From NCBI GenBank assembly GCA_038124905.1, contig JAYPCW010000046.1, positions 1 through 8,797 on the forward strand: 8,797 nucleotides of DNA, given 5' to 3'. How positions within the stretch are numbered: position 1 is the first letter of the stretch; the number at the start of each line of letters is the position of its first letter. The notes under the pieces were generated by a model. That model was not told where the DNA came from. It saw only the letters and a list, made by a program, of their open reading frames with translations, and did no database searches. Position numbers and translations under genes: made by a program. The DNA comes from ATZT02 sp038124905. GTDB lineage: Bacteria; Actinomycetota; Actinomycetes; S36-B12; UBA5976. Positions 1 through 6,008 of the stretch are shown here, piece after piece.

Positions 1-1103
1 ATGATGATGAGAAAAAAGTAAAGGCATTGGCGTATAGCGAAGCTAAATTTAAATCTGGGTTGGTTAATTCAATTTTTAGTTTTGCCATTATTTTGCTAGC
101 GTTATTTGGTAATTTCTTTTCGAGTTTAGATAATTTTGTTCGCAGCACTTTTTCAAATGAAATTGTAATTTCGCTTGGTTTTTTTGCTATTTTAGGGTTG
201 ATTATTACTTTTTTGGGAATACCCTTTTCTTGGTATGAAACATTTGTTATAGAAGAAAAGTTTGGCTTCAATAAAACAACCAAAACTGTCTTCATAACAG
301 ACACTCTAAAAAGTCTGCTAATTTCTGCATTTTTTGCTGGAGTGATTCTTGCAGCTATTTTATTTATCTATCAAAATTTACAAGAATGGTTTTGGGTTTT
401 GGCTTGGGTTTTAATCGCAGGGTTTTCTTTATTTATGTTTATGTTTGGCACTAGTTTGATTATTCCACTTTTTAATAAACTCACCCCAGTTGAAGAGGGA
501 GAATTAAAGAATAAAATTTCTCAATATTGCCAGAGTCAAGGTTTTTCACTTAAAAATCTTTTTGTGATGGATGGGTCAAAGCGTTCAACGAAAGCAAATG
601 CGTTCTTTAGCGGATTAGGCAAGAGCAAAACCATCGTTTTATTTGACACCCTAATCGAAAAATTAGAAACAGATGAGATCGTTGCAGTTTTGGCGCACGA
701 GATTGGCCACTATAAGAAGAAGCACACATTCGCGATGTTTATTTTGTCTAACGTGCAAACATTTATCTTTTTATTTGTTCTAGGTTGGCTACTGGGTTAC
801 CCCCAACTCTCACAAGCCCTTGGGGTAAGTCAACCAAGTTTTCATATTGCCCTACTGGCTTTTGTTCTTTTATTTAGCCCAATTTCCTTATTGACAGGCA
901 TAATTAACAACTCTATTTCTAGAAGAAATGAGTTTGAAGCAGACACATTTGCCAAAGAAACTAATGATGGAGAGGCACTAAAAACGGGATTAGTAAAAAT
1001 AACTACAGATAGTTTGTCTAACTTAAATCCGCATCCCTGGTATGTGAAAGTTCATTACACCCATCCACCATTAAAAGAACGCCTAAGCAATTTACAAGAA
1101 TAA
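1..1103 (+). CDS. STE24-like M48 family membrane zinc metallopeptidase, 5' partial
   Basis: This encodes the C-terminal part of a multi-pass membrane metalloprotease of the CAAX prenyl protease 1 (STE24, peptidase M48A) type. The zinc motif HEIGH is at 696-710, followed by KKKH as in STE24 proteins. The third ligand is the first Glu of the RRNEFEAD stretch (921-944). Hydrophobic segments precede the motif (about 57-116, 165-230, 315-450) and two more lie between it and the Glu motif, so the active site is enclosed by helices as in this family. The frame is open from position 3 (codons for DDEKKVKAL) into the first recognisable family segment. Family members are usually a little over 400 residues, so the gene starts before the window; the TTG at 27 is only an internal codon. 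Bacteria are not known to prenylate proteins, so the substrate is unknown; membrane protein turnover is a guess. The stop is 12 nt before the aldo/keto reductase, which suggests co-transcription. Confidence 0.9.
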   Translation, partial: DDEKKVKALAYSEAKFKSGLVNSIFSFAIILLALFGNFFSSLDNFVRSTFSNEIVISLGFFAILGLIITFLGIPFSWYETFVIEEKFGFNKTTKTVFITDTLKSLLISAFFAGVILAAILFIYQNLQEWFWVLAWVLIAGFSLFMFMFGTSLIIPLFNKLTPVEEGELKNKISQYCQSQGFSLKNLFVMDGSKRSTKANAFFSGLGKSKTIVLFDTLIEKLETDEIVAVLAHEIGHYKKKHTFAMFILSNVQTFIFLFVLGWLLGYPQLSQALGVSQPSFHIALLAFVLLFSPISLLTGIINNSISRRNEFEADTFAKETNDGEALKTGLVKITTDSLSNLNPHPWYVKVHYTHPPLKERLSNLQE

Positions 1104-1109
1104 AAGGAG
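1104..1109 (+). promoter_or_regulatory. Ribosome binding site for the aldo/keto reductase
   Basis: AAGGAG lies six bases before the ATG at 1116, immediately after the stop codon of the upstream protease gene. It fixes the start of the reductase and is one of the stronger Shine-Dalgarno matches in the window. Confidence 0.75.
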
Positions 1110-1115
1110 CACGAC

Positions 1116-2114
1116 ATGCACTATAGAAAATTAGGCAATACAGGTTTCAAAATCACCTCTATCTCTTATGGAAATTGGCTAACTCATGGTGATCAAGTTG
1201 AGGCAGAAATGGCCACAAAAACTGTCCATGCGGCATATGACGCAGGTATTACCACCTTTGATACTGCTGATGTTTATGCAGGAACCAAAGCAGAAAAGAT
1301 TTTAGGAGACGCATTAAAAGGTCTTCGCCGAGAAGGTTTAGAAATTTTCACCAAAGTTTACTGGCCAATAGGTGAAGGGGTGAACGATCGCGGACTTTCT
1401 AGAAAGCACATTCGAGATGCTTGTGATGGTTCACTTAGAAGACTTGGAATTGATTATATTGACTTGTATCAAATGCACAGATTTGATTATGAAACCCCAT
1501 TAGAAGAAACCTTAAGAGCTTTTGAAGATTTAGTAAGGCAAGGAAAGGTTTTATACATCGGAGTTTCTGAATGGACTGCGGATCAGATTAAAGAAGCTTT
1601 AAAGATTGCTAAAGAAATGAACTTTGATCGAATCGTTTCAAGTCAACCTCAATATTCCATGTTATGGAGAGTAATAGAAAAAGATGTAATTCCGTTAAGT
1701 GAAAGAGAAGGAATTTCTCAAATTGTTTGGTCTCCTATGGCTCAAGGTGTATTAACTGGCAAGTATCTACCAGGGCAAAAACCACCAGCGGGGTCTCGCG
1801 CTGCCGATCCTGGAATTGGCCAAAATATTGAAAAATTTATGAATGACGAAATATTAAAGGCCGTTCAAGATCTAAAACCAATAGCTAGCGACTTAGGGCT
1901 AACAATGGGTCAGCTAGCGATTAGTTGGGTTTTGCAGAATCAGAATGTTGCTTCTGCAATTGTCGGCGCTAGCCGCCCAGAGCAAATTCAAGAAAATGTG
2001 AAAGCAGCGGATGTTGTTCTTGAAGATGCAGTAATGAAGAAAATCGACGAAGTTTTGTCGTCAGTGATTGAAAGAGATCCAGCTAAGATTATTTCACCTA
2101 ACCCAAGGGCGTAA
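1116..2114 (+). CDS. Aldo/keto reductase, KCNAB (AKR6)-like
   Basis: This is a 332-residue soluble NADPH-dependent oxidoreductase of the aldo/keto reductase superfamily, with a TIM-barrel fold. All four catalytic residues are visible: Asp49 (FDTAD), Tyr54 (DVYAGTKAE), Lys80 (FTK) and His121 (YQMHRFD). The DVYA-x-KAE form, the LSRKHI stretch and the cofactor segment IVGASRPEQIQEN near the C-terminus resemble the potassium-channel beta-subunit-like branch (AKR6) and bacterial relatives that reduce aldehydes and ketones. The length is normal for the family. The ATG at 1116 is supported by a strong AAGGAG at 1104-1109, six bases upstream. It follows the M48 protease by 12 nt and precedes a DoxX-like gene by 23 nt, so the three probably form one transcript. 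The physiological substrate cannot be inferred; general detoxification of reactive carbonyls is one possibility. Confidence 0.93.
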   Translation: MHYRKLGNTGFKITSISYGNWLTHGDQVEAEMATKTVHAAYDAGITTFDTADVYAGTKAEKILGDALKGLRREGLEIFTKVYWPIGEGVNDRGLSRKHIRDACDGSLRRLGIDYIDLYQMHRFDYETPLEETLRAFEDLVRQGKVLYIGVSEWTADQIKEALKIAKEMNFDRIVSSQPQYSMLWRVIEKDVIPLSEREGISQIVWSPMAQGVLTGKYLPGQKPPAGSRAADPGIGQNIEKFMNDEILKAVQDLKPIASDLGLTMGQLAISWVLQNQNVASAIVGASRPEQIQENVKAADVVLEDAVMKKIDEVLSSVIERDPAKIISPNPRA

Positions 2115-2137
2115 GTAGATCAGAGTTAAGGAAAAAA

Positions 2138-2512
2138 ATGAATAGATTTACCTCTTTGCCGGTAGGTACGCGAATTTTAGTTACTGTTTTCTTACTCAGT
2201 GGAGTAGGTCATCTAGTTAATCCAGATTTATTTTCGAATATGATTCCGCCATTTTTGCCCGCGCCACTTTTTTGGATTTACGCAAGCGGTGTTGCTGAAA
2301 TAATTTTTGCAATTGGCCTTCTGATGAGATACTCCTGGGCACCTCTTGGAACAGTAGTTTTGTTATTGGTGGTGTGGGTAGGGAACTGGTGGTTCGCTAT
2401 AGATGTAAGTTCTGCTGGGTTCACTTCAGGAGTAGTAGCGGCCTGGGCACGGGTCCCGCTGCAAATTCCATTACTCGTCTGGGCGTATCGCAGTCCAACC
2501 GAGAAGTGGTAG
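2138..2512 (+). CDS. DoxX-like small integral membrane protein
   Basis: This is a 124-residue hydrophobic protein with four predicted membrane segments (about residues 10-27, 43-63, 67-88 and 100-117). The N-terminal SGVGHLVNPDLF followed by IPPFLPAP, the SGVAEIIFAIGLL segment, and the C-terminal RVPLQIPLLVWAY match the pattern of DoxX-family four-helix membrane proteins of unknown or varied function. There is no signal peptide and no cysteine. The ATG at 2138 is preceded by AAGGA at 2128-2132. It sits 23 nt after the aldo/keto reductase on the same strand and ends three bases before the stop of the convergent DUF4395 gene. Its role is unknown; DoxX relatives have been linked to quinone or thiol redox at the membrane, but nothing in this short protein assigns such a reaction. 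Confidence 0.78.
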   Translation: MNRFTSLPVGTRILVTVFLLSGVGHLVNPDLFSNMIPPFLPAPLFWIYASGVAEIIFAIGLLMRYSWAPLGTVVLLLVVWVGNWWFAIDVSSAGFTSGVVAAWARVPLQIPLLVWAYRSPTEKW

Positions 2513-2515
2513 TCA

Positions 2516-2947
2516 TTAACTACGTAACTTAGACGTTTTAATTAAAAATAAATAAATTTGACATCCTAAACAAAAATTAAAAAAAGCATTTAAAATTGCT
2601 GCAAATAGTGCAAAAGCGACAGCAATCAGAAAAAGTAGGTTAATTTCAAAATAAATTCCTGCTAAAGCAAGAATGGCAAAAATTAACCCCACCGATTGAG
2701 CGAATTGTGGTGGTTTAGCATCCTCAGTTACGAGTGGACTTTTCAAACGAGACTGAACAAACTTCTTATATACAATGGCGTAGGGAGACTTAGGCGGACC
2801 AAATACAGCTCCAATAAAAAATACTATTGCTTGAAATGCTAGCAACCAAATTGATTCTGTGATTAAAACAGCTGCCAAAACAATTGTGGTTATCAAGGCC
2901 CCAAATCGTGGACCTCTTGCGTCAATTGATGAATTTGTTTGTGACAC
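2516..2947 (-). CDS. DUF4395 family membrane protein with CLGC motif
   Basis: This is a 143-residue membrane protein of the DUF4395 family, whose function is not established. Family features seen are the N-terminal IDARGPRF, the loop GPPKSPYAIVYKKFV, then PPQFAQSVGLIF, and the C-terminal FCLGCQIYLFL. There are four hydrophobic segments (about residues 17-34, 36-50, 84-100 and 102-122); the last runs into a CxxC pair, Cys126 and Cys129, placed at or in the membrane. It starts with GTG at 2947, only four bases after the TGA of the thioredoxin gene, so translation is probably coupled. I infer that the CxxC exchanges electrons with the neighbouring thioredoxin, perhaps carrying reducing equivalents across the membrane in the manner of CcdA or MauE-type proteins, but it is not homologous in any way I can show. 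Its stop is three bases from the stop of the convergent DoxX-like gene. Confidence 0.85.
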   Translation of the reverse strand: MSQTNSSIDARGPRFGALITTIVLAAVLITESIWLLAFQAIVFFIGAVFGPPKSPYAIVYKKFVQSRLKSPLVTEDAKPPQFAQSVGLIFAILALAGIYFEINLLFLIAVAFALFAAILNAFFNFCLGCQIYLFLIKTSKLRS

Positions 2948-2951
2948 TTAA

Positions 2952-3386
2952 TCAGACTTTTTCCACATTAGAAGTAGGAATATTTTCATTTATAAATTTT
3001 ACAATTTTGATTTTGTTTGGTCGGCCAGAAAAGCGAGCCACTTCTTCACCAAACTCATCGATAATCAATACCGTTGGCGTACTTAAAATAGATAATTTTT
3101 TAGTAAGATGTAGATTCTCTTCCGCATCGATTTCTATAAATTCAACCCCAGTTTGGTTGTTACTGATTTCAGTAAGAATTTCCTTACTAGCGGGGCAGAT
3201 ACTGCAAAATTGAGTTGAAAACTGAACCAGGGTAGCTTTCTTGCCCATTTGGCCAAATTGTGAGTAATCCAATGAAAAGTTCGGATGTAACTTGGCTGAT
3301 TTGATGGAACCTTGATTTGATCTAGACCAAATTCCAATTAGGCTGGCTAAAATTACTACAACTGCAAGGGCGACGAAGTTTTCCAT
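2952..3386 (-). CDS. Membrane-anchored thioredoxin-family protein (CSIC active site)
   Basis: This is a 144-residue thioredoxin-fold protein with one N-terminal membrane segment (about residues 4-20) and a thioredoxin domain from about residue 36. The active site is Cys61-Ser-Ile-Cys64 followed by Pro, in FSTQFCSICPASK, in place of the usual WCGPC. The cis-proline is Pro104 in LSTPTVLI, and FIEIDAEEN and VARFSGRP fit the core strands and C-terminal helix. The N-terminus (MEN) carries no positive charge, while SRSNQGSIKSAK after the helix is basic; by the positive-inside rule the domain may face the cytoplasm, which would be unusual for a TlpA-like periplasmic thioredoxin. The ATG at 3386 has only an AAGGT directly against it, too close for a normal ribosome site, so the message may be leaderless or weakly translated. 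It is followed by DUF4395, the probable redox partner. Confidence 0.87.
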   Translation of the reverse strand: MENFVALAVVVILASLIGIWSRSNQGSIKSAKLHPNFSLDYSQFGQMGKKATLVQFSTQFCSICPASKEILTEISNNQTGVEFIEIDAEENLHLTKKLSILSTPTVLIIDEFGEEVARFSGRPNKIKIVKFINENIPTSNVEKV

Positions 3387-3423
3387 ACCTTAAGTATCTA
3401 GGGTGGCTTTAAAAACTTAATCA

Positions 3424-3448
3424 AAGACTTTAATACCTGCAAAGTCTT
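3424..3448. promoter_or_regulatory. Inverted repeat in divergent spacer, candidate operator
   Basis: Two perfect 8-bp arms, AAGACTTT at 3424-3431 and AAAGTCTT at 3441-3448, are separated by nine bases. The repeat lies in the 118-nt spacer between the minus-strand thioredoxin gene (start 3386) and the plus-strand dehydrogenase gene (start 3505), upstream of both. It therefore cannot be a terminator for either gene, and its position suits a shared regulator binding site. No T-run follows. An 8-bp repeat in AT-rich DNA can also arise by chance. Confidence 0.35.
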
Positions 3449-3491
3449 AGCAATAAGGTTTTGAGTTAGAGTTCTGGCAAGTTATATAGGC

Positions 3492-3497
3492 GAGGAG
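3492..3497 (+). promoter_or_regulatory. Ribosome binding site for the zinc dehydrogenase (supports GTG start)
   Basis: GAGGAG stands seven bases before the GTG at 3505. The strength and spacing of this site support the GTG codon as the real start of the dehydrogenase; the translated N-terminus MKAAVI is the usual beginning of this family. Confidence 0.75.
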
Positions 3498-3504
3498 TAG
3501 CGCT

Positions 3505-4503
3505 GTGAAAGCTGCAGTCATATCAGGAATCAATGAAATATCAATTGAAAAATTTGAAGATCCTGTACCTGGTCCGAGAGAAGTGATCATAAAAGTAGCA
3601 TCCGTTGGAATTTGTGGGACGGACCTACACATTTTAGAGGGAGAATTTGCACCAACCCTGCCAATCATCCCAGGACATGAAATGTCAGGCGAAATTATTG
3701 CGCTCGGGTCCAACGTTACTGAATTAAAAATTGGGGATATGGTTGCAATTGATCCTTCATTGCATTGTGGCGAATGTTTTTACTGTAAACGCGCGCGGGG
3801 AAATTTATGTGAAAATTGGGGTGCGCTCGGAGTTTCTGAGGCTGGGGCGGCTGCTGAGTTTTTAAGGGCACCAATAAAGAATTGCTATAAGTTGCCCGAA
3901 AATGTTGCGGTCAAAGACGCTTCACTAATTGAACCACTTTCATGTGCAGTAAGAGGATTTGATGTGTTACCAAGAATTCCGGGCAGTGATTATTTGATTT
4001 ATGGCTCGGGAACTATGGGATTAATGATGATGGAAATGGCAAAGCGAAATGGCGCAGCATCAGTTTCAATTGTAGATCCCAATAAAGAAAAATTAAAAAC
4101 TGCAGAGATTTTAGGTGTAGATAACTACGCGATAAGTGCGGATGAACTTGAAAAACCAAGAGGTTGGGACGTTGTAATCGATTGCACAGGAGTTGTTCCA
4201 GCTATACGAGATGGATTGACGCGTTTAATGCCTGGTGGAACATTTTTGCAATTTGGAGTTGCCAATGAGTCAGCCAAGATTGAAATAGAACCTTTTTGGA
4301 TTTATAACAAGGAAATCAACATCGTTGGTTCTATGGCAGTTCTTCACTCATTTGGTCGGGCAGTGGAACTTTTTGCGGCCGGGGTGATCGATCCACAAGT
4401 ATTTATAAGTCATAGATATGGATTAGATGACTATAAAGCTGGTTTAGAAATATTCAAGAGTGGTGGAAGTAGAAAAGTAACCATAGAACCTCAAAATTCT
4501 TGA
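3505..4503 (+). CDS. Zinc-dependent medium-chain alcohol/polyol dehydrogenase
   Basis: This is a 332-residue NAD(P)-dependent dehydrogenase of the zinc-containing MDR family, closest in pattern to sorbitol/arabitol and threonine dehydrogenases. Likely catalytic zinc ligands are Cys37 (GICGTDLH), His58 and Glu59 (PGHE), with Glu143 (LIEPLSC) nearby. The structural zinc lobe is complete, Cys88, Cys91, Cys94 and Cys102, in the canonical CX2CX2CX7C spacing. The nucleotide site is GSGTMG at residues 167-172, and Asp191 at the end of the second strand (SIVDP) favours NAD over NADP. It starts with GTG, supported by GAGGAG seven bases upstream. It is divergent from the thioredoxin gene and 42 nt before the phosphatidylcholine synthase-like gene. 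The substrate, probably a sugar alcohol or other secondary alcohol, cannot be fixed from sequence alone; a sugar-alcohol or threonine specificity would each fit the motifs. Confidence 0.92.
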   Translation: MKAAVISGINEISIEKFEDPVPGPREVIIKVASVGICGTDLHILEGEFAPTLPIIPGHEMSGEIIALGSNVTELKIGDMVAIDPSLHCGECFYCKRARGNLCENWGALGVSEAGAAAEFLRAPIKNCYKLPENVAVKDASLIEPLSCAVRGFDVLPRIPGSDYLIYGSGTMGLMMMEMAKRNGAASVSIVDPNKEKLKTAEILGVDNYAISADELEKPRGWDVVIDCTGVVPAIRDGLTRLMPGGTFLQFGVANESAKIEIEPFWIYNKEINIVGSMAVLHSFGRAVELFAAGVIDPQVFISHRYGLDDYKAGLEIFKSGGSRKVTIEPQNS

Positions 4504-4545
4504 TTGCTAGCGGTAATTCGATCGATCTAGGGTAAGTTTCTCTAG

Positions 4546-5295
4546 ATGGGTAAGTCAAAATCTAGAGTTTCTAGAAATGCCAGCTACGTATTGCATGTAT
4601 TTACAGCAAGTGGTGCGGTAGTTGGGTTACTCGCATTGCAAGCAGTTATTGATGGAAGAGTGCGAGATGCATTACTTTGGCTGGTTGTTGCCTTATTGCT
4701 TGATGGTTTGGATGGACCAATTGCTCGTAAATTAGATGTAGTTTTTCATGCGCCGCGACTTGATGGCACCATGCTTGATTTAGTAGTTGACTACGTCACT
4801 TATGTTGTTGTTCCTGTAGTTTTCTTGTGGAATTTAGAACTATTACCCAAAAATTTAGAATTTATTGTTGGGGCTGGGATTCTTTTATTTTCGGCTATTT
4901 GGTTTGCTCGAATTGATCAGAAGACAGATGATAAGTGGTTTAATGGGTTTCCAGCGGTTTGGAATTTAGTTGTTCACACATTCATATTGCTTGGATCATC
5001 TCAAATAGAAGTTGCAGTATTTTCTATTATTTTGTTAGCTCTACAGATGACTTCTATTAAAATAATTCATCCAGTAAGAGTAAAGGCACTTAGAACCATA
5101 ACTGTTATTTTTACAGTCTATTATTTTGTGACTATTGCTTATTTATCTTGGTTTTATCCAGAATTATCAGGTGAAAATATTCCGTTATTCGGCAAAATAG
5201 CTTTACTAGGTTTTCCAATTTTTGTAGCACTACTTGCTATTTGGCGTACTTGGTTTTCTAACGTCAGGTTGCCAATTCTTGGAAGAATTGTTTAG
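4546..5295 (+). CDS. pcs: Phosphatidylcholine synthase-like CDP-alcohol phosphotransferase
   Basis: This is a 249-residue multi-pass membrane enzyme. The catalytic motif is Asp53-Gly-Leu-Asp56-Gly57, Ala60-Arg61, Gly74, Asp78 and Asp82. Twelve residues separate AR from the Gly; in the general CDP-alcohol phosphotransferase family the gap is eight, and the longer gap is, as I know the family, a mark of bacterial phosphatidylcholine synthase (Pcs), which joins choline to CDP-diacylglycerol and releases CMP. DGPIARKLDV, DYVTYVVVPV and WFNGFPAVWN (residues 131-140) also look like Pcs. The length is close to that of rhizobial Pcs. The ATG at 4546 is the only in-frame Met before the motif; the ribosome site is weak (AGGG at 4529-4532, 13 bases away). 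It follows the dehydrogenase by 42 nt, and its TAG overlaps the stop of the convergent hemolysin III gene by four bases. Some other small-alcohol head group cannot be excluded. No choline transporter is visible in the window. Confidence 0.83.
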   Translation: MGKSKSRVSRNASYVLHVFTASGAVVGLLALQAVIDGRVRDALLWLVVALLLDGLDGPIARKLDVVFHAPRLDGTMLDLVVDYVTYVVVPVVFLWNLELLPKNLEFIVGAGILLFSAIWFARIDQKTDDKWFNGFPAVWNLVVHTFILLGSSQIEVAVFSIILLALQMTSIKIIHPVRVKALRTITVIFTVYYFVTIAYLSWFYPELSGENIPLFGKIALLGFPIFVALLAIWRTWFSNVRLPILGRIV

Positions 5296-5957
5296 TACAT
5301 TGCCACAACAGTAAAGGTAATTGCTAAATAGTGGCAGAGATAACCCAAGATTGTAAGAGCATGAAATAGTTCATGAAATCCAAAATATTTTTCGCTTAAT
5401 TTAGGTTTTTTCAACCCATAAACAATTGCACCGACGGAATAAGCAACTCCTCCAGCAAAAATGAGACTAACTATTAACCAGCCAGCATTATTTAAAAAAC
5501 TTGGAAGATAAAAAATAGCTGCCCAGCCAAGAGCTAGATATATAGGAACATAAAGCCAGCGAGGAGCCGAAAGCCAAAAGAGTCGCATAAATAATCCTGA
5601 AATTGAACCAATCCAAACAATTAGCAAAAGTCTTGTGGATTCTGCTTCATCCAACCAGTAAATCGACAAAGGAGTGTAAGTAGCAGCAATGATTAAAAAA
5701 ATGTTTGCATGATCTAACCGACGAAAAACGCTCTTCCATTTAGGAGACCAATTAATTCGATGGTAGGTAGCCGAGACAGTAAATAATGCTGCCGAAGCAA
5801 GGGTAAAGAGTGCAATTACAAATCTCATACTTAAGGTCGGTGCAACAATCACTAATGTAAAACCTGCAATGAGCGCAACGGGTGAAGTACCTAGGTGCAG
5901 CCATCCTCTCATTAATGGAGGAGCTTGAATGTCTCGTGTTTTTGTCACAATGTCCAT
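5292..5957 (-). CDS. Hemolysin III / PAQR-family membrane protein
   Basis: This is a seven-helix membrane protein of the hemolysin III (YqfA/TrhA, PAQR) family, of about 221 residues if the ATG at 5957 is used. Counting from an upstream TTG at 5990 (232 residues), the conserved metal-site residues are Ser73 and His77 (SATYHR), Asp93 (RRLDHANIF), and His206 and His210 (GFHELFHAL); these match the zinc site of PAQR proteins. The rest is hydrophobic helices with short loops. I prefer the ATG: the TTG has no ribosome site and would leave just 18 nt to the divergent malic enzyme, while a TAAAAT box at 5968-5973 sits at the right place for a very short leader before the ATG. Despite the name, haemolysis is not the usual cellular role; members affect membrane homeostasis. 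Its TAA overlaps the TAG of the phosphatidylcholine synthase-like gene, so both end in a shared TTAG. Confidence 0.9.
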   Translation of the reverse strand: MDIVTKTRDIQAPPLMRGWLHLGTSPVALIAGFTLVIVAPTLSMRFVIALFTLASAALFTVSATYHRINWSPKWKSVFRRLDHANIFLIIAATYTPLSIYWLDEAESTRLLLIVWIGSISGLFMRLFWLSAPRWLYVPIYLALGWAAIFYLPSFLNNAGWLIVSLIFAGGVAYSVGAIVYGLKKPKLSEKYFGFHELFHALTILGYLCHYLAITFTVVAMY

Positions 5958-5967
5958 TCTTTCAGAA

Positions 5968-5973
5968 ATTTTA
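5968..5973 (-). promoter_or_regulatory. Candidate -10 box for the hemolysin III gene
   Basis: Read on the minus strand the sequence is TAAAAT, five of six matches to the sigma-70-type -10 consensus. Transcription would begin near 5961, a few bases before the ATG at 5957, giving a near-leaderless message. No convincing -35 box lies at the usual distance, so the call is weak. Confidence 0.3.
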
Positions 5974-6008
5974 GAACTTGCCAGAGTCAACTGGGAGTAG
6001 TTAAAAGT

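Noticed and set aside
2884..3213. Plus-strand ORF of 109 codons over the thioredoxin gene
   Set aside because: It is antisense to well-supported thioredoxin and DUF4395 genes and has no family features.
3134..3337. Minus-strand ORF of 67 codons inside the thioredoxin gene
   Set aside because: It is another frame of the thioredoxin gene, with no ribosome site or motif.
3461..3488. Possible dehydrogenase promoter TTGAGT, 16 bases, TATATA
   Set aside because: Transcription would start near 3495, inside the strong ribosome site at 3492-3497, so it is not convincing as the promoter of this GTG-started gene.
3447..3713. Minus-strand ORF of 88 codons over the dehydrogenase start
   Set aside because: It is antisense to the conserved catalytic zinc region and would cover the dehydrogenase ribosome site; low-complexity translation.
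4507..4574. Five CTAG tetranucleotides within 68 bases around the phosphatidylcholine synthase start
   Set aside because: CTAG is rare in many bacteria but occurs throughout this window (for example near 918, 1398, 1883, 1912 and 1969), so the cluster is not distinctive.
5978..6006. Possible malic enzyme promoter TTGCCA, 17 bases, TTAAAA
   Set aside because: The -10 match is poor and the predicted transcription start would fall beyond the ATG at 6009.
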